From Agapanthus africanus (lineage: Eukaryota; Streptophyta; Magnoliopsida; Asparagales; Amaryllidaceae), in assembly GCA_030015575.1 (NCBI GenBank), contig JASDDO010000019.1:516990986-517054985 (forward strand): a DNA stretch of 64,000 nucleotides, in the 5' to 3' direction. Below the pieces are notes generated by a model, which saw only the letters and a program-made list of their open reading frames with translations, searched no databases and was not told the DNA's origin. The position numbers and the translations under genes were made by a program. Within the stretch, counting starts at the first letter, position 1. Each line of letters begins with the position of its first letter. Of this stretch, positions 1 through 11,954 are shown one piece after another.

Positions 1-2487
1 AGCTCAATATCAAAATCTCATCATCTCGCGGCCACGGTCGGTATCCTCTGGATATCCGCCGTACCAAACAGTCACCGGTAAGTAATCCGTCCCCTGCCAG
101 GCTCAACGTCAACACCACATTCATCTTGCCCCGGGGTACCATACCGGGCCCACCATGTACCCGTGACGGTTCCTCCACTCCTCGACACGGATCTTGAAAA
201 CCACAGCAAACTCATGGTGGACGACACTTACATCACTAGAAAACCGCAATCTACATATTTTAAAAATATAATAAGTTTAGAAATTTTGCGGCTTTCCCCC
301 AAAATCCAGAAATATCATAAAATCTCAAGAAATCCTCATAAGTGCATATGTCAATGATAATGAATGCATATGGTATCAATAATCAAGTTGCGATGTGTGA
401 TTAATAGATTAGGCATGAACAAATAATATGATGAAGCACATGCACATGAATAGCAATCCTACGATTTCATTTTAAGGAATTAAAGCAATAGCGCGAGTTT
501 AAGTATCAATTATAGTAAAAGGTTTCAATTTAAAGGTTATCTAGTGTGGTGGCATGGCAATTACCAGGGTGTGTGTGTAAGCATGAATAGTGCTCGTGCT
601 GCATATAAAAACCCTGGCAATGGTGCAGGTGTCCTATAAAATGGTTTCGTATATGTATGTCAATATAGGGCATGAATGTAGCAAATAATCATACAAGTAT
701 TACACCCCTAATTACTAACATTACTAAGAATCTTTTTAAGGTACTAAAACCATCGGGCGACTTGCGCCATCCAACGATAGTCCCCCGTAGATGTTACATC
801 TACTCACCGGAATCCCTAGCTAGCTGCGTCCAATCACCGCTTTCCCTTTTCGAGCCGCGTCTGACGTCTCCGCGACCGAACCTGGAATTAACATCAATAC
901 CAAACATAAGGTTACATATCAAGAACGACGCAAAACCCAAACGAAAATACTAACGTTCACAAGCTAGGTACAACGTGCACAAGGTGCGCGGAACACACGC
1001 GAAAATCGCAAAAACTGCAAAAAAAAATCACCGATTTGGTCTCCCGGCAAAACTAAAACCCGACTACTCAAAAATCCGCACTCACGCATCCTAAATGTCA
1101 TAGGATAAGCCAATACAATCATCAAGATATCAAAACTAATTTATCACATACTTTTATCACAAAACTAGTAAGCACAAACATTCTAAAAAAAATGACGCAA
1201 CATCGCCGTTATGCGATAAAGTGCTCACAATCCAACACAACATCCAACTAACTCACTAGATAGCCATTACATTAGTTTTAAACCATTAGCAATGCTTAAA
1301 AACCTAATTTCCATAAACAAAACCTTTCTTGATTTTCATCATTAGCAATTTCAATCCAAAACTAAACATGACAATACCAAATTAGCACTAATTTGAATCC
1401 CACATAAATAAAGTAACCTCATTAACTTAGATTAGCAAACAACTAGATAGCAAAATAGATTTAATTAACTAAATAATGGTTTCTAAAAACCCTAGTTTAA
1501 TTTCAACCATGAACTTTTATAAAAAAATCTAGAATGAAACTAACACTAAATTTAACACTAAACAATTTTCAAGGTTCTAGTTTAGCACACTTAAGCTATA
1601 ATTTAACCATTTGATTAGAAATTATACCTCAAAAGATCAATCCTAAGATTGCTCAAGCCTCCCAAGACACCTCCTTTCACCTCGATTTGAACCAAATTAG
1701 GTTGGAGAAGAGATGGAATATGGTTTTGCTTTGAAATTGTGAAGAAATTTGTTGATTTTGTTGATTTTTGAGATGAATTTGTGAACAAAAGAGAGAGGAA
1801 AAATGAAGGGGGGAGCTGCTGGTTTCTGGCCAGAAATGAGGGAGAGGGGAGTGGTGTGGGGTGTGGGAAATGTCTAGGTCAACTCCTACCAACCCACAAA
1901 AAACCATACCCAATTAACAATTCAAAAACTTATTAAAAAAACCCTCATTTCCACACAATATACAAAGTCAAAGGAGCATGGAATTTTTTTCCCCATGATC
2001 TGCTGGAAATGACCGGCCTAGGGTGAGGGAAAAGTGAGAGGGAGTGCACAAAAAAAAATTTATGCAAAAAGACCCCCTACAAGTCCAAAATTGCAAGTTT
2101 AAGCTTAAATTCAATAAATTTCGTTTCCTATAATAAAAATTAGCTAAAACTCAAAATAAAATACTAAAAATTTATGTTACAATTAGATTTTAATTAACAT
2201 AATTTTAAAGATTAAAATTAGCCCAAAAAATTTTGTATTTATCGCTAATTTAATGTATTTTCTTACCGGCTTAAAATAATATTAAAAAATTGAAAAATTA
2301 GGGAAAATTTTTAAACGACCAGAATTTCATAATTAACTCATTTGCTACTAAAAAATAGCAATTACCTATCCAAATTAGGTATAATTAGTCCTAAACTGCA
2401 AAATAACAAAAAAGACGGTTTTCGGAAAAATACCGAATTTTCACCGATTTTCAGGAAAACTCCAAAACGACTTTTCAAGACGCTACA
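1..2487 (-). mobile_element. LTR-like fragment X, cut by the window start
   Basis: AT-rich sequence without a credible gene. Its right edge at 2487 (plus strand ...cgctaca) is where homology between element C2 and element C1 stops. Read on the minus strand it starts TGTAGCGTCTTG, which has the TG start of an LTR and resembles the start of many gypsy chromovirus LTRs. I infer a retrotransposon LTR inserted into C2. Its partner LTR, primer site and coding region lie outside the window, so family and full length are unknown. The short ORFs here (163-357, 672-953, 1677-1913) show no domain. Confidence 0.45.
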
Positions 2488-4855
2488 ATTGCTTTCGAGA
2501 AATAGCCTTAGTGAGTGGATCCGCTCTGATGTTTTTTTCTGTGTCTCTCTTTATCTCAAGTTCGCGGAGAAATCCATCTCCCGAATTGAGTAATACTTGT
2601 CTTAGAATATCTCTGGATATCTGATGGGACTAGTTCACAAATGAACTCCAAATCCAGCAAACTTCTTAGACTGTATCATCAACTGAATTTAATCAGTATC
2701 CTGTGCCATGCCTCCCTCAGTATCCGCTTGGACCCCTGTCCAAACTACTGCCCCTAGTCAGAGGGAAAACTGTAACTCTGACAGTCACTCTGTCAGCCAG
2801 GTCACCTTGGAAGCCTGGAATGATAACCGTCTTCCGAAGGAGGCTGCCGTTATCAAATCCCTAGAACATTCACTTATGTTCTAAAATTGCTTCCGAACTT
2901 TTCTCCAGGATTGGATTAATATATCAACTTATTGCAACTAGTGCAAAAACAACATCTGGTGTGGTACTTGGCATCTCATGATTGACCCAATTACCTAAGT
3001 AAGTGATATGCCAATCATGCGCATCCCTCTCCCCTTTAGTCTGTAAGACACCTTTAGAGAGGGTGACTCCCTCACCTACAGGTACACTACCGTGCCAAGA
3101 GTCGTCCATTCTAAAATACCTTTAGAATACTGTCTAAGTACCCAGATTGGATACTACCCAAATCTAGATCTAAAACCATAGATCTAGTAACCAGAATGTC
3201 TGATATAATATCCAAGCTCTATGTGGAGAAACCATTGTGTGACAACCAAAGTATAACCGATCGTAGTATAGGAATTTCACTTCTTACTATGTGTATGTCA
3301 TCCAAATACCAGGACATCACACCCTACTACCTTCTTAACAGATCCATCTCCTATTCTGATGAAGTCAAAGCCCATGACTGTCACATCAAAAATAGATAAT
3401 CTATCTCCGCTATATCTGCTTTAGTCTATAAATAGACATAAGCTACTTGTTCACTATGCTTCCGCTGCTCCCACTGACTACGACATCCCTCTGGCAGAGT
3501 CATATACACGTACACTTCTAAAGCTAGTTTAGAACGACGCTATACTCATCCTCCTGCCGAGTCTCATACTCTGGAACAGCAGCAATGGTAAGTCTGGGTA
3601 AACAAGAACCTCCCTGAGTACCTCTCGGGCGCCTGAGGTTACCCACCACATCTGCGGAGTGGCTAATGGAATGTCAAACCTAATTGAATTTTTAGGTCCT
3701 ATTAAATTTTCAGTAATCATTTGCGGTTCTGGAACCACTTCCAGTTCTACCATACTCCCACTACTGTTTTCTGAAAAGTCCATTTTACTAAAACTGTGGC
3801 AAGTCAAGAACAATATCACTATTGATCTTCCATATGGTAAAAAGTTAACCCTCGTCATAGCCCGGGTTAATCCACAAACTGCCATTACAGAAACGTGCCT
3901 TGAATTATCCAGAGTCTGGTTTTAAGCATAAGTCGGACAACTCCATATACCTTAACATCGTTAAGATATGATCCATTCTATATCTAATATAGAAACAAAG
4001 GCACTGATTTAATTGGAACCAGATTCAAATCATGCAGCTGTCTCCAGTGCATGTCAACTAAATGGAGAGAGGCCGATCAACATTACTCAACTTAGGAATG
4101 CATACAAACATGATTAATCTGAAAGAGAAACAAGTTTCTCAAAATTATTACTATCAACTGAATACCAAACACAAGTATCTACATTTTCGATTATCTTGAA
4201 GAATCCCGATACTTGCAACACATGGTTCTCTACTTTATTCTTGTACCTATAACTTCTCAAAACTTAGACTTTGTATTTCTACGAAATACATGTCTAAAAC
4301 TGGAGAAGTTACAAGTAAACAGAATACAGTACGAGGACCAACCCCTTTATCCTAATGAACACTAGACAACATACAATAGTTTGTATAAGTCCCCTGAGTT
4401 GAATAACTCATACCATGTGCGTCGTAGGTTGAAAACTGTACTATGGTTATGAAGAATTACACCGTTGTTTAATGCTCCTTACCTAACCATCAACTGATAT
4501 AGGTAAATGTCATGGATATAATTTCAAAAGGTTATATATCACTTTATAAAATAAACGTACAGACATATCAGTTTGAAATTGGTGCATAACAATGGATATT
4601 CAAAACCAAATGTTTGCCGTCTGGTAAAAACCCAGGCGATTTCCTCAAATATCACCAATCACAACGAATCCCGATATAATGAGGATGATCACCTAATTCC
4701 CAATATCTTACTCCCACTCATCATCTGTAAAACCATACAGATGTGAGAATGAAACCTGGTAAATACATACCCTGGAGCAAAGATTAATTGGGAAATCAAT
4801 TTTCTATTAACAATGCACAGTGAAACTGAAACATGAAAATGTTTCGAAGGGGTAT
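2488..4855 (-). mobile_element. C2 retrotransposon, 3' internal segment
   Basis: Reads as the reverse complement of C1 about 39.8-41.9 kb, so it is the pol-proximal part of a second family-C element on the minus strand. Its continuation begins at 13363, after element E. The split point carries the 5-bp duplication ggtat (4851-4855 and 13363-13367). The 3' LTR is not seen, because sequence X replaces it at 2487. Family C is a copia relative with about 2-kb LTRs and a decayed coding region. Confidence 0.8.
2900..3885 (-). pseudogene. Decayed copia pol remnant of C2
   Basis: Two blocks can be matched to the better preserved copia pol at 28.9-31.1 kb. At 3529-3885 a 118-codon frame contains [14 protein letters not shown], equivalent to [14 protein letters not shown] in the integrase tail near 30.6 kb. 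At 2924-3109 a frame contains GEGVTLSK and TKGERDAH, equivalent to SHGVTLSK and TDEERAHM at the RT/RNase H boundary. Between them there are stops and no YVDD box. This is a dead polyprotein, not a gene. It shows that family C descends from copia. Confidence 0.65.
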
Positions 4856-5277
4856 TGTTCATATCAGAATTTTGCATTATTATATTCCCCATTCTTAATC
4901 ATATTGCAAATAAATAGGTGCTTTTGATCCATGTCTGCTAAATAGTTGCAGGTTACAGGTTCTCAGAACAATACAGTGAAATTCAGGAAAAGACGCTACA
5001 AATTTGAGATTACGACCAACAAATAGATGAATGTGCAAGATGCCGCCTACCAGTTTAAGGAACAAACGAAGATCAATGAACAGTTCGATTGCACAAAGTA
5101 CGAGGGCAGCACAAGATTCAAGACTTCAACGCGAAGCTTACGGTAAAAATCCATAAATTCTGCAGTGTTGGAAATCTGGAAGAAAGTAGAAAAGATTCTG
5201 AAGAACAAAGAGAAGAAAACAGAAGGAAATAGCAACATGAAGCAACCCTGAGAATTTGAGCCAGAGATCCCTCAAGA

Positions 5278-5326
5278 TGGCCGCGGATCCGCGGCCAAAC
5301 ATGGCATTCCGCCGCGGATCCGCGGC
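5278..5326. repeat. Paired GC palindromes in E LTR
   Basis: 5278-5297 is a perfect 20-nt palindrome (tggccgcggatccgcggcca). 5311-5326 is a perfect 16-nt palindrome (gccgcggatccgcggc). They lie 13 nt apart, upstream of the TATA box. In the 3' LTR the pair is at 12371-12390 (one g to a change in a CpG) and 12404-12419. Confidence 0.9.
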
Positions 5327-5433
5327 CGTGCTGTGCACGTGTCGGTGGGTGTCGGTGCTTTGACCCGGTTTTCTTAGGGTAGTCTTGTAATTTCAGATGT
5401 GGATCAGATGTAAACCCTAGGATTTCTCCTATC

Positions 5434-5441
5434 TATAAATA
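5434..5441 (+). promoter_or_regulatory. TATA box of element E LTR
   Basis: tataaata inside ctataaatag, about 25-30 bp before a likely start near 5460, followed by the aataaa signal at 5530. The same box is at 12527-12534 in the 3' LTR. The order U3, TATA, R, polyadenylation signal is normal for an LTR. Confidence 0.7.
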
Positions 5442-6251
5442 GGAAAACCTACAGGCTCTTTTGGGGCATGCCTCTTTTTATTTTTCTAGTCTAAAATTTC
5501 AATTCCTTTGTAATCGTCAAGAGTGCATCAATAAAGTAAGACTTTTTATCTGAATTTAATTCTTGCATTTTTATCTGTTCTTTTAATATCTGCTATTTTA
5601 TTTTGTCTTTTATTATTTGCAATTTAGATAGTTTTTAAAATAAAACATAAAAATGAATGAGTGAGTAGTTCCTCACTTGTTAGAGTTAGGTTTGGGATAG
5701 ATTTGAGAGATGGAAATCTCTCACTCCTTTCTTACCCGTATAATACTTTAAATTAGGACTCTATGTTAATCAAACACACACCGCTCACTACGGCACCATA
5801 TCCCACGAGATAACGGTGATTCCCTACTTAGATCGGTTGTGGTTGATTTACGTAGAGGTTAGGGCTAAGAGTTAAGAAAGGACAGACAAGGACCAAAAGG
5901 AAGAAACTACGTTTCTTCCTAGTCGTGCTAATCTCCTTTGTTGACTATTACCCTGACACCTATGTTCTTAATTAGGGCAAAGGAAGCAGTAAGAAGAATT
6001 CTCTTTCCAAACTAACCTAATCCTAACTCTAGCAAGGTTTTAAATCGAATTAAATTCAATCTTAGTTTTTCTAAAAATTCAAAATCTACCAAAAATAGGA
6101 CTTAACTCGTTAGAACAATAAGAAAAGAACACGTTTTCCCTGTGGACCGACCCGTACTCAATCGGCTAGCTACCAAGCGACACCGTTATTGACTGCGGTA
6201 TTCTTAACTTTGATTTTTAAAACGCATACGCAAAAAAGACAACCAATCAAA

Positions 6252-6270
6252 TGACGCCGTTGCCGGGGAG
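6252..6270 (+). other. Primer-binding site of element E
   Basis: tgacgccgttgccgggga, three bases after the 5' LTR. It is one base away from the TGGCGCCGTTGCCGGGGA primer site common in Athila-type gypsy elements. The tRNA usually quoted for it is tRNA-Asp, which I could not check here. Confidence 0.75.
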
Positions 6271-6557
6271 ACGGTAGTCTCTTTCTTTGTGTAATTTCGG
6301 GTTAATAAAAAAAAATTGAAAAATATTATAAAAAATTGAAAAATTTTAAAAACAAAAATTTTAAAAACAAAAAATTTAAAAATAAAAATTATCTTGTTAT
6401 TTTTGAAAGGTTTTTGTGCAAGTGTGCAGGTTTGGAGCAAACTCTGTTTCAGATCTGGAGCAAGCCCAGTGAACAAATCAAGAAACAGAGGATCTGAACA
6501 GACAGGGGAGAATCCAAACAACACAGAGAAAAATTTTGGAGATCTAAACCAACTAAA

Positions 6558-6609
6558 CCGCCGCGGAACCGCGGCGGATTCAGGGGTTTGACCGCGGAAC
6601 CGCGGTCAA
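6558..6609. repeat. Paired GC palindromes in E leader
   Basis: Two inverted repeats with a 2-nt centre (aa). 6558-6577 has 9-nt arms (ccgccgcgg / ccgcggcgg). 6588-6609 has 10-nt arms (ttgaccgcgg / ccgcggtcaa). They are 10 nt apart and about 300 bp after the primer-binding site. This is the same arrangement as in the LTR, but with different outer bases. Confidence 0.9.
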
Positions 6610-7442
6610 CTGGTGACATCAGCACCCAAAAATCTCTGTGAGTATCTCATTTCTCATCTACTCTTCTATGCACTCCACTAAAAAAATTTCCTGCAGATTT
6701 CTTTGCACAGATTCTCTTTCTCCTATCCAATAAATTGTTTTTGTGCAGGATTCTTTGCGCTGCCAAATAAAAAAAAATTTGCAAAGTGTTTTAGATTTTT
6801 GGTGTGTTAACTGCTTTGCATAATTAATACGGACTTTTAAGGGGCTATAACACCAATTTAGATTGGGTGGGGATTTCATTACCCTTCCTAAGACCCCAAA
6901 AATCACTAAAAAGCATATGCATCAACCTTGAGTTAATTAAAAAATATCTAGACTCAGCCAATTAAGAATTGTCACGCTCATTAGGACAAAGGAAGGTTAT
7001 GGGCATTCAGTCGTTTATCTAAACATGACTTTGTGGTGTCTAGGCTAGACAAGTGAGAAAGGTAACTTCAAAAGGCCCGTCTCATGGTGATTCGTGAGCG
7101 GATCCCTCCTTTCTTCATTTGTGCTTACCTGGCCACAATTGGCGGTGAAGAGGAGATTTGAGGGATATCTCACAACTTGTCGCTTTAGAACAGTTAGGAG
7201 CAGTCTAGTTGACTTAGGAGACCCTACCTCTAGACTTGATTGTGCATGCTTAAATTATGATTGTGCCGTAGTTCCGTACAAATTTTTGCAAAACTCTTTC
7301 AAAAATTTCAAAACTCCAAAAACAAACAAATTTTTTTTTAAAAAATAAATAATAATAATAATAATAATAAAAAAATTGAAAAAATAAAATTAAAATTAAA
7401 AAAATATCACATTCTTTTTTTTCTCCTTTCTCTCATCACATC

Positions 7443-9113
7443 ATGGGTACCCCACCTCGCAAAACTCTTGCCGAATTTTGGTACCCTCAACCAGACATTA
7501 CTTCCTACACTTCTTGTTTTGGTCGAATTTCGAACGATCCCTCCATACCCAAATTTTCTTTGAAAGATCGAATAGACGCGTCTAGGACAACCAGTTGGAC
7601 TCCGCAATCCACATTATATCAACCATTTCAACCTTCACTACCTTCTTACATTGATACCCCTTTTTCGAGTCATATTGTAACTCCGAAACCCATGTCTATT
7701 GCTGAACATATTGAACAATTTCGTAACCGATCTTTCACTCCTTTCACCAATGCGAATTCTTTGGATCAATAATTCCATTCACCTTCTTATCCAAATATTG
7801 ATCCTACTTCTGTCCAACCATTCAATTCCTACCAGTCCTACCCGACTTTTGCACCTTCTCTAGACATTGCTTCTTCACAGCCAATTAGGAGTTTCACGTA
7901 TCTAAACAACTTTGAATGTTTTACTGAAACCCCGTCACAACCCATGTCTAGTCTGGAACAGTCATTGGAAGACTTTATGGTAGCGTCATGCCAACAGATG
8001 AGGAATTTGAATGCGTCCATAGCTGCCCTTATACAACCTAGTGATCCGGTAGCTAGTTTCCAACTAGCTCCAAATTTTCCAATGTATAATGAGGCGATTG
8101 GAAAGATTGATAATTTGAGTGGAGAGAGTGAGCTGTGCACCCTTCCAAATCAAACCTACCCATCCCCAATTGAATCCCACAATTCTGGTTTTGAATGTCT
8201 ATCAAGTGTTCCAAATGATTCACCAGTTGAAAATAAAACGTTTAATGAGTTGTGCGACTTTGTAGTGTTTGATTTACCTGATTGTGAAGGGTCCCTTTCG
8301 AGTGAAACAATCACCAATCCTTTCGACCTCTACACCTCCACTCTAGAACCTGAATTGATTAATATCCATACTTTTGATAAGGTGCCTAAGAAAATTGATT
8401 TTCACTTGATTGAGGATATCGACGCTGGGAATACTTTGGATGATGAACCCGCGGATTTGACTGAATTTTTCTCTCCAATTCATCATCCCGAGTCATTAAA
8501 TGTTTTTCCCGAACTTCATATGCGTCTTGATTTTGATGAGAATTGCATGGAGAGTATTGAGGAAATTATTGAGGATGAAGCAGTTTTACTTGAGAAATCG
8601 GATTTTCCAATTCATTTTATCCCTTTCAATGACTGTGCACACCCTCCTGAATCTTTACCCGATACCCTTCCTCAATCACTTCCCTCCATCCTCGTTCCGA
8701 CCTTGCAAGAAACCGTTGCACTTTCATTTTCAATGTCTGGTTTACCAAGTTCGACGTACCCATGTTTTCTCGCGAATCTTGAGGGATTTGACCCCATTTC
8801 TCGACGGGTTGATAAATTAGCACAATCGCTTTTTACACATCCGGCATCACAATTTGTGCTAACTTATTCACTCAATTTACACCCTCAAGTTCGTACTACA
8901 CTTCTTTCTCTCTTCCGCCATTCTTCTCCTAATATACCGAGACCGTATTCCACCTTTCTTCCCACACGGTCTCGCGTATTCTCCATTTCTTTCCTCTATG
9001 CATTCTTTCACCAACTAACACACTACAGAGATAGAATATTTGAATGGTTGGTGCTCACTTTTGGCCTGAGTAAGGCCTTGTATAAATTGATAATGTTCTC
9101 TTTTCACCCCTAA
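7443..9113 (+). pseudogene. E ORF1, gag-position protein with one in-frame stop
   Basis: One reading frame of 556 codons from the ATG at 7443 to the stop at 9111-9113, broken only by TAA at 7770-7772 (codon 110). The two halves (109 aa, then a frame holding 389 aa from 7944) are in the same phase, so this was one protein. Its position after the leader suggests gag, but I see no CCHC zinc knuckle and recognise no domain. The N-terminal third is rich in Pro, Ser, Thr, Phe and Tyr. The middle is strongly acidic. The C-terminal 45 residues or so are hydrophobic and basic. Function is unknown. It could be a diverged gag or an element-specific protein. Confidence 0.6.
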
Positions 9114-9335
9114 TCCTGAACTTCACCGTATGAACAGTGGAAACACTGTTTCAAACAAGTTTGGAGGTATGTATCACTTGTAATTATAAAAAAATAAAAA
9201 AATTTGAAAATAAGGAAAGAAAAAATTGGGTATTTTTTGTAAATTTCCAGTTTTAATAAAAATTAAAAAAAATTATTTACAAACAAATTCCTCTTTTTAA
9301 GAGGGGCTTTTGCAAATAACCAACACACTCCCCCC

Positions 9336-9343
9336 TATAAATA
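9336..9343 (+). promoter_or_regulatory. Internal promoter-like block before E ORF2
   Basis: tataaata (ccccctataaatagaaccc) is followed within 250 bp by a typical plant 5' leader: aaaccctaaaa, ctctcagaaaccctagccg, CCG-rich runs and T-rich tracts. The ORF2 ATG is at 9581. This looks like a second, internal promoter separate from the LTR promoter at 5434. Evidence is sequence pattern only. Confidence 0.5.
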
Positions 9344-9580
9344 GAACCCGACCCTTCTCTGTTTTTATCAAACCCTAAAAATTCCTCTCAGAAACCCTAG
9401 CCGCCGCAACAGCCAGAAAAAGGAGATCGCCCCATTGCGCCGCCCTTCCGCCGCCAAACCCCGCTTATTGTCGCCCTTCCGCCGCGCCTCTGTCTCTTCT
9501 CCCTCTGATTTTTTTCAGAGGAGGTTTGCATCAGCTCTCCCTCTCTGTTAATTTTTTTTATAAATCTGTGAACTTTCTAA

Positions 9581-10536
9581 ATGGCACTAACCATGCAATT
9601 AGAACGAGATTTTTCACAAATCTTTTCACACATAATTTACGGGAGTTATTTTGGTGATGAGATCACACGGCGAGGGAGGAACTTTTTAATTTTTAATCAT
9701 CCCAATGCCTATGCTCTTCCAGATCTAGTCACTCGTTTTTACGAGTGCATGGAGGAAGGTTGCCTAGCACAATATGGTTTAATTAAATTACTTTGGGGCG
9801 ATAGGGAAATAATCATTGATCGGGACTTCATCCATGAAGTCACTTTAATTCCTAGATTACATGTTCACGACCAACCCTTTCAATTTGAAAACTACTTACC
9901 CTTAATGGGTAATGACTGTTCGAGAGAACCTAGGAAGGGCATACAGGCTAGAACCCTCTTCGCCAATATATTAACCGTGTGCCGTTGGGCACAAAACAAC
10001 ATTTTTGGCAGTTCACATAACACAACATTTTTCACCCCATCTCTTCATATCATGCACACCTTAATGACTAGGAACCCTAGATTTGATATGTGCACGGTTT
10101 TACTTAATTCAATTGGTACTACAAAAGGGCTGCAAATTACCCATGTCCTATGTTAGTGACACAACTGTGTCGCTATTTCCTCCCTGTGGAGGAATTTGAG
10201 TTTTACATGCATAGAGGTATACCCATTAGGCCTCTTATTGAGGGCGTATCCACGTCCTATACCCGCCTAACTGATGTATGGTCGCGAAGAGAACCGGCTG
10301 AACATGTACCCGCCAGAACACCCAGCTCCAGCTCGACCGCGAGCGAGGAAGAGCTTACCCCAGCAGAACATGCACGTCTGCTTAGAAGAGCCACTAGGGG
10401 GATTGATAGGTTGGTGTGGATGGTGACCAATTTGGATCACCGGGTGACAGAGATTGAACATGGCGTATCTACGCTGCTGGCGCGAGAGGAGCGTTCCCGT
10501 TCACGTTCAAGGGGATGCCGAGGTCCTGAGCAGTAA
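9581..10536 (+). pseudogene. E ORF2, plant-transposon-protein-like, frameshifted
   Basis: Starts ATGGCACTAACC at 9581. The first frame runs 191 codons and ends ITHVLC at 10156. A second frame opens at 10150 (MLVTQLCRYF) and runs 128 codons to 10536. A 1- or 2-base indel near 10150 joins them into one protein of about 317 aa. The layout is a C/F-rich alpha-helical N-terminal body with ARTLFANILTVCRWAQNNIF, then an LVTQLCRYF segment, then an E/R-rich tail ending EERSRSRSRG. This recalls the plant transposon protein domain found next to gypsy Athila/Tat pol (Pfam family from memory, PF20167). It is not an RT or integrase. Function is unknown. It has its own promoter-like leader upstream. Confidence 0.5.
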
Positions 10537-11954
10537 GGGCACTGCTTTTGGTAAGTTTAGGGGAGGAGGTGGTTTGTAAATAGTTATCATTGCATTCAAT
10601 ATTTTAATTTTTGTACATATTTTTTTCTTTTTCTTTGCATGTTTAATTCTGCATTGCATCTTTATAAAAAAATTATAAAAAATATATAAACTAAAAAAAA
10701 TGAAAATATAAAAATATAAAAATCAAATCAAATAAAGAACTGAATTTTTTTAAAAAATTATAAAAATTGAAAAATTCAATTTTGGTCATATTTGACTTAA
10801 GTTTGACAAGACGGTTGACTAGCTAGGAAAAACTAGATCCTAAACTTAGTAAATTAAAAACCCTAAAAATGACCTTTCTTAAAGTTTAACAGTAAAAAAA
10901 ATATGTCCTTGTAGTTTATTTAGAAATAGGCAAATTTTGAGTTCAGTTCTTGGGCTAAGTCAAAATAAAGGAAGATTATTGAAATTTTTATTGAAGTGTA
11001 AGTGAAAATTAATTCCGAATCTTGAGTCTAAATTCTTAAGATATATACCCTACAACTCGCACAAACACGCACCTTGAAACTTGGGATAGGAGAGGATGCC
11101 TTGAAATGCTCTTGTCTAAAATCCTTAGTATGAAGGAAAATAAAATAAAAGTATAAACATGAATAAAAAAATGAACACTGGTTTTGTAATTACTTAAAGC
11201 TGCATAAATAATAAATATAGCGATGGTGTTTTATCACCTAGTGCCTTAGACCAACTGGTTTGGGAGTCACTGCTAAAGCCTTAGGTATTACAAGACTAGA
11301 AATTACGTGTTAATGCATGAACACATTTTGTAATCGGTCGTTAGTACCTCAAGAAGTATTAACGGCCGCATGAAGGATGTGTGAGCAATTTCATCTAAAA
11401 TTCACCAACTGAAAGTACTTTGGACAATGGACAAGAGTATGATAGCTTGAATTGAATTTCCAAGTGTAGGGGTGATACATACACACACGTAGGGGTATAT
11501 GATTGGGGTTTGGATGAGAGCTATGAATGAAAAATAGAACTTATATCTTCAGTAGAGATGATAAAAATTCGTAAGTTGAGATGGAACCTTAGAAGGAAAA
11601 TTCAAAAGATGCTAAAAGCTAAGTAAATTTACAGAACATATACGATCTTAAGTTAAATGATAGGTGAGTGTGAAAAATACGGGTTATAATTTCTAAGTTA
11701 AAGATAATAGAATTTCTTGTTAGAACACCGAATTGAAGAATGAAAATCAATAGGCCAAATTGATCGGATTTTGTGGATAGTATCCGCTGAAAATCCTCAG
11801 GAGACAACACTCCTCCTACTAGGGACACCTAGAGGTTTAACGGCTTGTTGCACAAGCTCAGTGCAATCGAGATTCCCTGCGAAAGTGAGGTTAGGTGTTT
11901 TCGAGAATAAATTGATATTGCTCGGGACGAGCAAAACATAAGTTTGGGGGTATT
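10537..11954 (+). other. 3' non-coding region of element E
   Basis: No coding frame of note. Runs of A-rich and T-rich sequence end with the polypurine tract taagtttggggg at 11939-11950, four bases before the 3' LTR. Long non-coding stretches before the tract are usual in Athila/Tat-type elements. Confidence 0.6.

Larger units (their letters stand above)
4856..6249 (+). repeat. 5' LTR of element E
   Basis: Starts tgttcatatcag and ends gacaaccaatca. Contains two perfect GC palindromes (5278-5297 and 5311-5326), a TATA box at 5434-5441 and an aataaa signal at 5530-5535. It lacks about 20 bp present in the 3' LTR near 12.75 kb. Confidence 0.93.
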
